DNA of 6,391 nt from positions 1 through 6,391 of the forward strand of contig CAZUWA010000050.1 of NCBI GenBank assembly GCA_964623895.1. Direction: 5' to 3'. Origin of the DNA: UBA11512 sp964623895 (lineage in GTDB: Bacteria; Bacillota; Clostridia; Oscillospirales; CAG-272). The notes beneath the pieces were generated by a model that had not been told where the DNA came from, searched no databases, and was given only the letters and a program-made list of their open reading frames with translations. The position numbers and the translations under genes are program-made. Positions 1-5,443 of the stretch are shown here, piece by piece (within the stretch, counting starts at the first letter, position 1; the number at the start of each line of letters is the position of its first letter).

Positions 1-936
1 GACGAAGTCCTCAACAGAGGTATTCCGGTGGTCGCCTTCACCGCCGCACTCGAGCTCATTCTCGACGAAAATGGCCACTGTGCCGGTGCTGTGCTTTTAA
101 ATATGGAGACCAAGGATCTTCTTGTCGCGCGTGCAAAGACCGTCATCATCGCAACCGGCGGTGCGGGTCGTATGCACTATCAGGGCTTCCCCACCTCCAA
201 TCACTATGGTGCAACCGCCGATGGTTTGGTGCTTGGTTATCGCGTTGGCGCAAAACTGTTATATGCCGATACGCTCCAATATCACCCGACCGGTGCTGCT
301 TATCCACAGCAGATCTTCGGTGCACTGGTAACCGAAAAGGTTCGTTCTCTCGGCGCTAAATTAGTAAACGTCGACGGTACGGTCTTCATGCATCCGTTAG
401 AGACGCGTGATGTTTCCGCGGCATCGATCATTCGCGAATGCACCGCAAGAGGCAAAGGCGTTGAAACCGGCAATGGTAAGGCAGTTTGGTTGGATACTCC
501 GATGATTGAAATGATCGGCGGCGAAGGAACGATTGAAAAGAGAATTCCCGCAATGCTTCGTATGTTCGGTGCTTACGGCATCGATATCCGAAAAGAACCA
601 ATCCTCGTTTACCCAACGCTCCACTATCAAAACGGCGGTTTGGATATTAACAAAGACTGCAGTACCACCAATGTGGGCAACCTATATGTAGCGGGCGAAG
701 CGGTCGGTGGTATCCATGGACGTAATCGTTTAATGGGCAATTCCCTGCTTGATATCATCGTATTCGGACGCTCTGCCGGCAAGAATGCAGCGGCGAAAGC
801 AAAAGAAACGACTGTCGGAACGCTAACATTGGCACACATTGCCAAGTTTGAGAAGGAACTGAAAGAAGCAGGCATTGAAACCGCAAAGGTTTCTCCGAAA
901 CTCCTCCCCAACTATACTAAACAGGCTGATATTTAG
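1..936 (+). CDS. Fumarate reductase/succinate dehydrogenase-type FAD flavoprotein, C-terminal part (5' end outside window)
   Basis: The frame is open from base 1, so the start lies upstream; 311 residues are visible. Seen in the fragment: an ATGGAG motif (residues 51-56) typical of the second FAD contact, HPTG with His95, TRDV with Arg136 (the position of the proton-donating Arg in fumarate reductases), His208 in HYQNGG, and the FAD-binding signature AGEAVGGIHGRNRLMGNS (231-248) followed by LLD and VFGR. These are the substrate-binding and catalytic landmarks of the FrdA/SdhA/L-aspartate oxidase superfamily, which interconvert fumarate and succinate or oxidise aspartate. The chain ends about 60 residues after the signature, so the usual long C-terminal helical domain of SdhA/FrdA is missing. 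A soluble or NADH-linked fumarate reductase-like enzyme fits, as does another FAD-dependent dehydrogenase of the family. The downstream AspT-type permease suggests a dicarboxylate substrate (inference). The family call is sure; the exact reaction is not. Confidence 0.9.
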   Translation, partial: DEVLNRGIPVVAFTAALELILDENGHCAGAVLLNMETKDLLVARAKTVIIATGGAGRMHYQGFPTSNHYGATADGLVLGYRVGAKLLYADTLQYHPTGAAYPQQIFGALVTEKVRSLGAKLVNVDGTVFMHPLETRDVSAASIIRECTARGKGVETGNGKAVWLDTPMIEMIGGEGTIEKRIPAMLRMFGAYGIDIRKEPILVYPTLHYQNGGLDINKDCSTTNVGNLYVAGEAVGGIHGRNRLMGNSLLDIIVFGRSAGKNAAAKAKETTVGTLTLAHIAKFEKELKEAGIETAKVSPKLLPNYTKQADI

Positions 937-940
937 GAGG
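934..940 (+). promoter_or_regulatory. Ribosome binding site of the permease, overlapping the flavoprotein stop codon
   Basis: TAGGAGG contains both the TAG stop of the flavoprotein (934-936) and a consensus AGGAGG Shine-Dalgarno (935-940), 9 bases before the ATG at 950. This sets the permease start at 950 rather than at the in-frame ATG at 875 and implies coupled translation of the two genes. Confidence 0.9.
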
Positions 941-949
941 TTTTTTCAG

Positions 950-2206
950 ATGAATTTGTTTGGCGGGGTAATCCCGATCACCGGTGTCACCTTCCTGATG
1001 TTCTCTATTTTTGTCATCATTGTGACTGGTTTTGCCATAGGCAAGATCAATATAAAAGGCGTTTCTCTGGGTCATGCAGGCGTGTTTATCATGGCTTTAT
1101 TATTCGGATGCCTGTTTTACGATGTTCTTGACAAACAATTTACCGTCACAAGCGGTGAAGAGGTGATCAGTTACACCAAAACAGCCCTTAAGATCGTTGA
1201 AAGTCTGGGGTTGGTCCTCTTTGTCACATCTATCGGCTTCATTGCGGGTCCGAAATTTTTCGACAATTTGAAAAGAAACTTCAAATCCTATGTTTTGCTC
1301 GGCTTGATTGTCAATATTTTAGGCGGTCTTGTGGCTATCGCCTGTATCTTTTTCAGCAAGTGGACGGGTGATGTTGAAGATTCAAAAGAATTGACTGCAA
1401 TGATCGTAGGATTACTTTCAGGTGCACTGACTTCTACATCTGCGTTTGCAGCCGCAAAAGATACAGTTGAAGCGGCATATGAAAACGTGGTTTCGGTCGG
1501 TCACGGCATAGCCTATATCTTCGGCGTGCTCGGCGTTGTACTTTTTGTGCAAATCGTTCCAAAACTGGTACATGCAAACATGGCAGAAGAGCGTGAAAAA
1601 TTGGTTAGTGTCGATGCCGGATCTTCAAAAAAGAAATACGCCGGAAAACTCATTGAAATAGATTCGAGTGGACTCATGTTTTTTTCCCTTGCAGCCGTGA
1701 TCGGTATTTTTGTCGGTATGATTCGCATCCCGACCTCTACAGCGGGTCTTGCAGGAAGTTGCTTTTCACTGACAACAACCGGTGGATGCCTTTTATCGGC
1801 AGTACTGTTTGGTCACTTCGGCAGAGTCGGTAAAATTAACATTATGCCAAAGGAAGGAACGATAAAACTATTTAGAGAATTGGGATTGATTCTCTTCTTG
1901 ATCGGTGCCGGCATTTCGGGCGGTGACGGATTCCTTGAACTGTTCAACATTCAGTACTTCTTCTATGGCGTCGTCATGACGCTTGTCCCGATGATCGGAA
2001 TCTTCCTATTTGCAAAATATGTTTTGAAGATGAGCCTATTGAACAATCTCGGCTCGGTGACAGGATGCATGACCTCCACACCTTCGCTCGGTGCGCTGAT
2101 CAACTCTTCCGGTACGGAAGATGTGGCTTCTGCTTATGCAGCAACCTATCCGGTATCCTTGATCTCGATCGTACTGGTCACTCAATTTTTGATCATGTTT
2201 TTCTAA
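950..2206 (+). CDS. Compact AspT/YidE-type permease, probable dicarboxylate or amino acid exchanger
   Basis: The protein has 418 residues, is strongly hydrophobic, and has about ten likely membrane segments in two related halves. The repeated family motif is visible twice: GALTSTSAFAAA near residues 158-169, followed by GHGIAYIFGVLGVVLF, and GCMTSTPSLGAL near 372-383, followed by AYAATYPVSLISIVLV. This is the duplicated domain of the AspT (aspartate:alanine exchanger) superfamily, which includes aspartate/alanine antiporters and the SucE succinate exporter of Corynebacterium. The halves are joined by a short hydrophilic linker (about 207-240); typical relatives are near 550 residues because they carry two TrkA_C domains there, which are absent here. 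The start at 950 is chosen for its consensus ribosome binding site; an earlier in-frame ATG at 875 lies inside the upstream gene. Placement directly after a fumarate reductase-like gene suggests succinate, fumarate or aspartate as substrate (inference). Confidence 0.88.
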   Translation: MNLFGGVIPITGVTFLMFSIFVIIVTGFAIGKINIKGVSLGHAGVFIMALLFGCLFYDVLDKQFTVTSGEEVISYTKTALKIVESLGLVLFVTSIGFIAGPKFFDNLKRNFKSYVLLGLIVNILGGLVAIACIFFSKWTGDVEDSKELTAMIVGLLSGALTSTSAFAAAKDTVEAAYENVVSVGHGIAYIFGVLGVVLFVQIVPKLVHANMAEEREKLVSVDAGSSKKKYAGKLIEIDSSGLMFFSLAAVIGIFVGMIRIPTSTAGLAGSCFSLTTTGGCLLSAVLFGHFGRVGKINIMPKEGTIKLFRELGLILFLIGAGISGGDGFLELFNIQYFFYGVVMTLVPMIGIFLFAKYVLKMSLLNNLGSVTGCMTSTPSLGALINSSGTEDVASAYAATYPVSLISIVLVTQFLIMFF

Positions 2207-2212
2207 GAAGGC

Positions 2213-2246
2213 AAAAAGACTGTCTATTGCAAGGCAGTCTTTTTTT
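2213..2246. terminator. Bidirectional rho-independent terminator
   Basis: AAAAAGACTGTC (2213-2224) pairs with GGCAGTCTTTTT (2233-2244), with one G-T wobble and an 8-base loop, followed by more T. The A-tract on the left arm makes it work in both directions. It lies 7 bases after the permease stop and 13 bases from the dut stop, so it serves both convergent transcripts. Confidence 0.9.
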
Positions 2247-2258
2247 ATGAAATACAGA

Positions 2259-2696
2259 TTAAAAATTGCCTGTTGAACCAAACCCTGCCGCTCCTCTTGG
2301 AGTGACAGAAAGAGTATCCGTTTCTTCAAAATCAGCAGTAAAATAAGGGGTGATCACCATTTGCGCAATACGCTCACCCTGCTCAACGGTTTGTGGTACA
2401 TCACTGTGGTTATAAAGGCAGATCATTAGTTCGCCGCGGTAATCACAGTCGATCACTCCAACTTTATTGGCAGGCGCCAGTCCTTTTTTGGTCGCAAGCC
2501 CGGAGCGCGCATAGATCAAACCGACTGTTCCTTCGGGCAATTCTATCGCAATTCCGGTCGCGATAAAGGCAGAAGAATGCGGTGCAATCACGATGGGGGC
2601 ATCGATGCAGGCATACAGATCCGCACCGGCCGCATAGGGTGTGCCATATTTTGGGGGAGTTGCATCTTCCTTCAACTTTACAAATGGGATCTTCAT
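2259..2696 (-). CDS. dut: Deoxyuridine 5'-triphosphate nucleotidohydrolase (dUTPase)
   Basis: The product hydrolyses dUTP to dUMP and pyrophosphate, keeping uracil out of DNA and supplying dUMP for thymidylate synthesis; the family is a cytosolic homotrimer. The 145 residues match the usual length and all five family motifs are present in order: AAGADLYA (22-29); ARSGLAT (63-69); VGVIDCDYRGE (79-89), with the catalytic Asp at 83 and the uracil-stacking Tyr at 86; GERIAQM (107-113); and the C-terminal RGAAGFGSTG (134-143), the mobile P-loop-like arm. Motif 2 begins with Ala where Pro is common. The ATG overlaps the stop of the upstream YerC-like gene as ATGA, and a ribosome binding site (AAGGAG on the - strand, 2705-2710) lies inside that gene, so the two are translated together. 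The gene ends at the shared terminator. Confidence 0.97.
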   Translation of the reverse strand: MKIPFVKLKEDATPPKYGTPYAAGADLYACIDAPIVIAPHSSAFIATGIAIELPEGTVGLIYARSGLATKKGLAPANKVGVIDCDYRGELMICLYNHSDVPQTVEQGERIAQMVITPYFTADFEETDTLSVTPRGAAGFGSTGNF

Positions 2697-2992
2697 GATT
2701 TGTTCTCCTTAATATGCCCTAGCGCCATCTGATAACCGCCTGCACCGAACTGATAGCTACGATTGACGCGACTGATCGTTGCTGTGCTTGCGCCGGTCTC
2801 CTCTGCGATCCTGCTGTAAACCACCTTCTCTGAAAGCATTTTTGCAACCGCAAGTCGTTGTGAAATATCAAGAATTTCTTTTGTCGTAAGAAGATCGGTG
2901 AGAATCGCCATACATTCCTTTTCGGTCTGAATCCCTGCAAGCATTTTAGCAAGCATCTTTACATTATTATCCTGATAAATATTCCGAGCCAT
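2693..2992 (-). CDS. YerC/YecD family TrpR-like DNA-binding protein
   Basis: This is a 99-residue, all-helical protein of the TrpR superfamily. The family features are the LLTTKEILDISQRLAVAKML stretch (about 34-53) and a helix-turn-helix at about 56-80 containing YSRIAEETGASTATISRVNR. The C-terminal FGAGGY is also typical of the YerC/YecD group. These proteins are presumed transcription factors; their target and ligand are not settled to my knowledge, and tryptophan binding should not be assumed. The start at 2992 is set by AAGGAGG five bases upstream; an earlier in-frame GTG at 3010 lies upstream of that site and is rejected. It is the first gene of a two-gene operon with dut, overlapping it by four bases, with its own promoter. 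Control of dut by this protein is only a guess. Confidence 0.88.
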   Translation of the reverse strand: MARNIYQDNNVKMLAKMLAGIQTEKECMAILTDLLTTKEILDISQRLAVAKMLSEKVVYSRIAEETGASTATISRVNRSYQFGAGGYQMALGHIKENKS

Positions 2993-2997
2993 CTTTT

Positions 2998-3004
2998 CCT
3001 CCTT
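2998..3004 (-). promoter_or_regulatory. Ribosome binding site fixing the YerC-like start
   Basis: AAGGAGG read on the - strand, five bases before the ATG at 2992. It shows that the longer frame opening with GTG at 3010 is not the real start. Confidence 0.85.
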
Positions 3005-3026
3005 CAACACTTTATCGCTCTACTAT

Positions 3027-3055
3027 ATGATAGCATACTTTAATTAAAAATACAA
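3027..3055 (-). promoter_or_regulatory. Promoter of the YerC-like/dut operon
   Basis: On the - strand, TTGTAT (3050-3055) and TATCAT (3027-3032) are separated by 17 bases, and a TG one base before the -10 makes an extended -10 (TGCTATCAT). The -35 is weak, which fits an extended -10 promoter. The predicted start of transcription would be about 30 bases before the gene. Confidence 0.6.
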
Positions 3056-3090
3056 GAGGGAGGATCGGCTTTTGGTAAATTTGGCAAAGA

Positions 3091-3117
3091 AAAAACATGC
3101 CTGTGCGGCATGTTTTT
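3091..3117 (-). terminator. Rho-independent terminator of the small membrane protein gene
   Basis: AAAAACATGCC (3091-3101) and GGCATGTTTTT (3107-3117) form a perfect 11-bp stem with a 5-base loop. Read on the - strand it is followed by a T-rich run (TTTTTTCTTT) and lies seven bases after the stop at 3124. It could also act weakly on the + strand. Confidence 0.88.
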
Positions 3118-3123
3118 CAGGTA

Positions 3124-3432
3124 TTACTTTACGATGGCATCAGCAATGTTCTTTGCAACCGGAATAGATGTTTCTTTGCCCATCAAAGACTTGACAAAGA
3201 AGATGACGTAGAACACCAACCATACGACTGCTGCGATCTGTCCGATAAAGGGAATGATATTCACCGCACAAATGATCAGCGCACCGAAAAGGATGTTTAA
3301 GAGGGTCTTCTTTTCTTCAGAAGAATACTTCCCCCACCAAAGAAGTGCAATCAGTGCAACCACAGGGAACAAGCAAAGTACACCTACAAAGATATTATAG
3401 GTAATGCCGTATTTTTCGCAAAATACTTTCAT
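3124..3432 (-). CDS. Small three-helix membrane protein, DUF4870/Tic20-like
   Basis: The protein has 102 residues and a short polar start, with hydrophobic segments at about 12-33, 44-62 and 65-84, then a polar tail containing GKETSIPVAKNIADAI. A run of membrane helices ending in a K-x-x-x-G-x-x-x-x-x-P motif before a short amphipathic tail resembles DUF4870/Tic20-like small membrane proteins; no function can be given. The start at 3432 is supported by AAAGGAGG nine bases upstream; the in-frame codon at 3459 lies before that site and is rejected. The gene has its own strong promoter and terminator and is probably monocistronic. The degenerate reading frame just upstream encodes a similar protein (about 11 identities over 36 C-terminal residues by eye), so the two look like paralogues. 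Confidence 0.75.
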   Translation of the reverse strand: MKVFCEKYGITYNIFVGVLCLFPVVALIALLWWGKYSSEEKKTLLNILFGALIICAVNIIPFIGQIAAVVWLVFYVIFFVKSLMGKETSIPVAKNIADAIVK

Positions 3433-3441
3433 TCTCAGATT

Positions 3442-3449
3442 CCTCCTTT
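3442..3449 (-). promoter_or_regulatory. Ribosome binding site fixing the small membrane protein start
   Basis: AAAGGAGG on the - strand, nine bases before the ATG at 3432. It excludes the longer start at 3459. Confidence 0.8.
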
Positions 3450-3470
3450 CCCGATTCATTTATCGTAAAC

Positions 3471-3499
3471 ATTATATCATATTTTATTAAAAAAAGCAA
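3471..3499 (-). promoter_or_regulatory. Strong sigma-A-like promoter of the small membrane protein gene
   Basis: On the - strand, TTGCTT (3494-3499), a 17-base spacer and a perfect TATAAT (3471-3476) preceded by TGA form a consensus extended -10 promoter. Transcription would begin near 3464, giving a leader of about 32 bases that contains the ribosome binding site. Confidence 0.8.
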
Positions 3500-3547
3500 T
3501 AGGAAAACAAAAAAATGTATATTAAGCAGACTTTTTCTTTTAACAGA

Positions 3548-3838
3548 TCGTTTTATGAATAGAGAAGCCAACTGGTAAACACCGGGAATCTCCCACTGCT
3601 CTCCGTTGAATGCCTTGATGCAAGCGATCAAAGAAAATACAAAGCCAACTACGGAAATGATAATAGTGAGACTGAAAAGATTGCAGAACAATGCCACAAC
3701 AATCACAGAGACATAATCCCTCTTTTCCACGAGGTTCAGTCCATCCTTCACAGTAACCAAAGTAATGATGGCAAGAATCCAACCGAGCCCCGAGACAGTT
3801 TAAACAAGCCACGTCACACCTTCCGTACCGCTGGGCAT
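3548..3838 (-). pseudogene. Decayed paralogue of the small DUF4870-like membrane protein
   Basis: Read from ATG at 3838, the frame gives twelve residues (MPSGTEGVTWLV), then an in-frame TAA (3800-3802), then a membrane protein-like stretch: LGWILAIITL, then VSVIVVALFCNLFSLTIII, then VVGFVFSLIACIKAFNGEQ and WEIPGVYQLASLFIK. Its C-terminal part lines up with the neighbouring 3124-3432 gene (shared V-V, F, I, K, G, IP, A, K positions), and the distance from the ATG to the first helix also matches. Where the neighbour has its stop after ...IVK, this frame has CGA (3548-3550), one change from TGA, and reads on to 3395 into the neighbour's leader and first codons. No ribosome binding site precedes any usable start. 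An intact gene with an unrecognised start after the TAA remains possible. The two sequencing-error alternatives are a wrong base in the TAA and a wrong base in the CGA. Confidence 0.6.
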
Positions 3839-3864
3839 TGTACATATTTCATACAAAAAAGCAA
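3837..3864 (-). promoter_or_regulatory. Possible relic promoter of the decayed paralogue
   Basis: On the - strand, TTGCTT (3859-3864), 16 bases, then TACAAT (3837-3842). The -35 region shares the 13-base string CTATTGCTTTTTT with the promoter of the intact paralogue. The -10 overlaps the only ATG (3836-3838), so a transcript from here would lack that codon, in keeping with decay. Confidence 0.35.
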
Positions 3865-3904
3865 TAGTTGTCCCTCTTTTTTTCAAAAAAATTAAATTTC
3901 TCTA

Positions 3905-3933
3905 TTGAAAAATTTGGCAAAGTAGGATATAAT
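3905..3933 (+). promoter_or_regulatory. Sigma-A-like promoter of the ROK-like gene
   Basis: TTGAAA (3905-3910), a 17-base spacer and TATAAT (3928-3933) match the consensus closely. Transcription should start near 3940, about 36 bases before the ATG at 3976, which excludes the in-frame ATG at 3868 because it lies upstream of the promoter. Confidence 0.85.
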
Positions 3934-3959
3934 GAAGAGGTAAGAAATACAAACAAGAG

Positions 3960-3965
3960 AAAGGA
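3960..3965 (+). promoter_or_regulatory. Ribosome binding site of the ROK-like gene
   Basis: AAAGGA, ten bases before the ATG at 3976. It is weaker and further away than the other sites in the window but is the only one downstream of the promoter. Confidence 0.55.
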
Positions 3966-3975
3966 TCTTTTTAAT

Positions 3976-5355
3976 ATGAAAATCGGAAATATTGAAGTTC
4001 GGTACAACAGCGTCCCTGTTTTGGAGCCTGAATTCATCCCTATGGGGCTGTATATTGATGCATTCGAGAAGAATGCCACCGAACCGTTTGCGATCGCTGT
4101 ATACAGAGAGAACGGAAATGTCAGCATCTATGACGGTAAAATCTACGGCACGGATGACTACTTTGAAGATGACTGCCGTTATGCGGAGCGTATTCTTAAG
4201 TTCATGCTGTGGGCTGCAGGAGGCTATAAAGTCGCTATCTGCGGAAACAGCAAAGTGTTTGACTATCTCGCTTCTCTTTACAAAAGAGGCGGCAAGCAGA
4301 ACTTTGATGTCAAAACTATGTCGGATGTTTACGAAAATGAATTTGAGATCTACAATGTTTCCTATGCCGAAAAACCGGAAAACAAGTCTACTCCTAAATC
4401 TGTAGGTGGCTATGTGGATGGCTACCGTATCGGTTTTGATGCAGGAGGATCGGACATGAAGGTGTCAGCTGTGGTCAATGGTGAGGTCATTTACTCTGAG
4501 GAAATCGTGTGGCTTCCGAAGGTCAACAGCGACCCGCAGTATCATCTTGACAACATCGTCATGGCAATGAAGAAAGCTGCTGAAAAAATGCCGAAAGTAG
4601 ATGCCATCGGTATTTCCTCAGCCGGTATTTATGTCAACAATCGCACAATGCTTGCTTCCCTGTTCTTAAAGGTTTCACCCGAAGACTTTGAAAAGAGTGT
4701 CAAGGACATTTATATCAATGCCTGTGCGCGTGTCGGCAAAGATATACCCTTTGAAGTGGCAAATGACGGAGATGTATCCGCGCTTGCAGGTGCAATGGAT
4801 CTGAAGGACAACAAGGTCATGGGACTTGCAATGGGCACTAGCGAAGCAGTCGGCTATGTGGATGCAAACGGAAATATTACCGGTATGCTCAATGAATTGG
4901 CGTTTGCACCGATCGATGTAAACCCAAACGCCGCTGTCGATCCTTGGTCGGGAGATGCAGGAGTTGGTTGTATGTATCTTTCCCAGGATGCTGTCGTCAA
5001 GTTGGCGCCGAAAGCCGGTATTGTGTTGGACGAAAGTCTAACCCCCGCACAAAAGCTAAAGGTCGTTCAAGCCAAGGCCAACGAGGGCGACAAGGATGCT
5101 CTTTCTATCTTTGAATCCATCGGTTCTTATCTTGGTCACGCCATTGGCAACTACGCACACTTCTATGATATTTCTCACCTTCTGTTGCTCGGCAGAGTTT
5201 CTTCCGGTAAGGGTGGCGATCTGCTTGTCGAGACTTGTGAAAAAACTTTGAAGGCTGACTATCCGCAACTTTCCGTCAATGTCGAATTGCCTGATGAAAT
5301 GGCACGAAGAGTCGGACAATCTATTGCTGCCGCTTCCCTTGTGAAACTGAAATAA
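3976..5355 (+). CDS. ROK/ASKHA-like putative sugar kinase with an extra N-terminal domain
   Basis: The 459-residue protein has two parts. From about residue 150 it reads as an actin-like ATPase (ASKHA) domain of ROK type: IGFDAGGSDMKVSAVVNG (152-169) as the first phosphate loop, DAIGISSAGI (209-218), NDGDVSALAGA (263-273) with the likely catalytic Asp in ND, GLAMGTSEAVGYV (283-295) as the second phosphate loop, and LLLLGRVSSGKGG (402-414) near the adenosine site. Known relatives phosphorylate hexoses or act as sugar-responsive repressors. The CxCGxxGCxE zinc motif of classical ROK proteins is absent, so the substrate cannot be inferred. Residues 1-145 form a separate hydrophilic domain I do not recognise; it has no helix-turn-helix and no signal peptide. 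At 459 residues it is well above the usual 300 of ROK kinases. The promoter sets the start. A hairpin and a phosphoesterase-fold gene follow. Confidence 0.72.
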   Translation: MKIGNIEVRYNSVPVLEPEFIPMGLYIDAFEKNATEPFAIAVYRENGNVSIYDGKIYGTDDYFEDDCRYAERILKFMLWAAGGYKVAICGNSKVFDYLASLYKRGGKQNFDVKTMSDVYENEFEIYNVSYAEKPENKSTPKSVGGYVDGYRIGFDAGGSDMKVSAVVNGEVIYSEEIVWLPKVNSDPQYHLDNIVMAMKKAAEKMPKVDAIGISSAGIYVNNRTMLASLFLKVSPEDFEKSVKDIYINACARVGKDIPFEVANDGDVSALAGAMDLKDNKVMGLAMGTSEAVGYVDANGNITGMLNELAFAPIDVNPNAAVDPWSGDAGVGCMYLSQDAVVKLAPKAGIVLDESLTPAQKLKVVQAKANEGDKDALSIFESIGSYLGHAIGNYAHFYDISHLLLLGRVSSGKGGDLLVETCEKTLKADYPQLSVNVELPDEMARRVGQSIAAASLVKLK

Positions 5356-5363
5356 TGGATCTG

Positions 5364-5396
5364 AAGAGGGACTGTGGCATCTGCAGTCCCCCCTTT
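5364..5396 (+). terminator. Possible terminator or attenuating hairpin after the ROK-like gene
   Basis: GGGACTG (5368-5374) pairs with CAGTCCC (5384-5390) across a 9-base loop, followed by CCC and an interrupted T-rich run (TTTACTTTGCTTTC). The broken T-run suggests partial termination, allowing read-through into the next gene, for which I see no clear separate promoter. Confidence 0.5.
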
Positions 5397-5443
5397 ACTT
5401 TGCTTTCGAAGAAGATCGAAATCTGTAATAGGAGATAGAAATT

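Noticed and set aside
875..949. Longer N-terminus for the permease from ATG at 875
   Set aside because: It lies inside the flavoprotein gene with no ribosome binding site; AGGAGG sits before the ATG at 950.
2036..2329. - strand frame running through the dut end and permease end
   Set aside because: It crosses a terminator and overlaps two well-supported genes in other frames.
3540..3845. 101-residue Cys-rich - strand frame starting MYNAQRYGRC
   Set aside because: It is a different frame of the decayed membrane-protein region. It has no hydrophobic pattern, no family match and no ribosome binding site; the membrane-like frame beside it matches the neighbouring gene.
3077..3922. Exact 13-base repeat AAATTTGGCAAAG at 3077-3089 and 3910-3922
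   Set aside because: It is A/T-rich, occurs only twice and has no consistent position relative to genes, so chance is likely.
3868..3975. Extra 36 residues at the start of the ROK-like protein
   Set aside because: The codon at 3868 lies upstream of the consensus promoter at 3905-3933, so it would not be transcribed.
3992..4405. 137-residue + strand frame inside the ROK-like gene
   Set aside because: It is a shadow of the real frame, with no ribosome binding site and no protein-like pattern.
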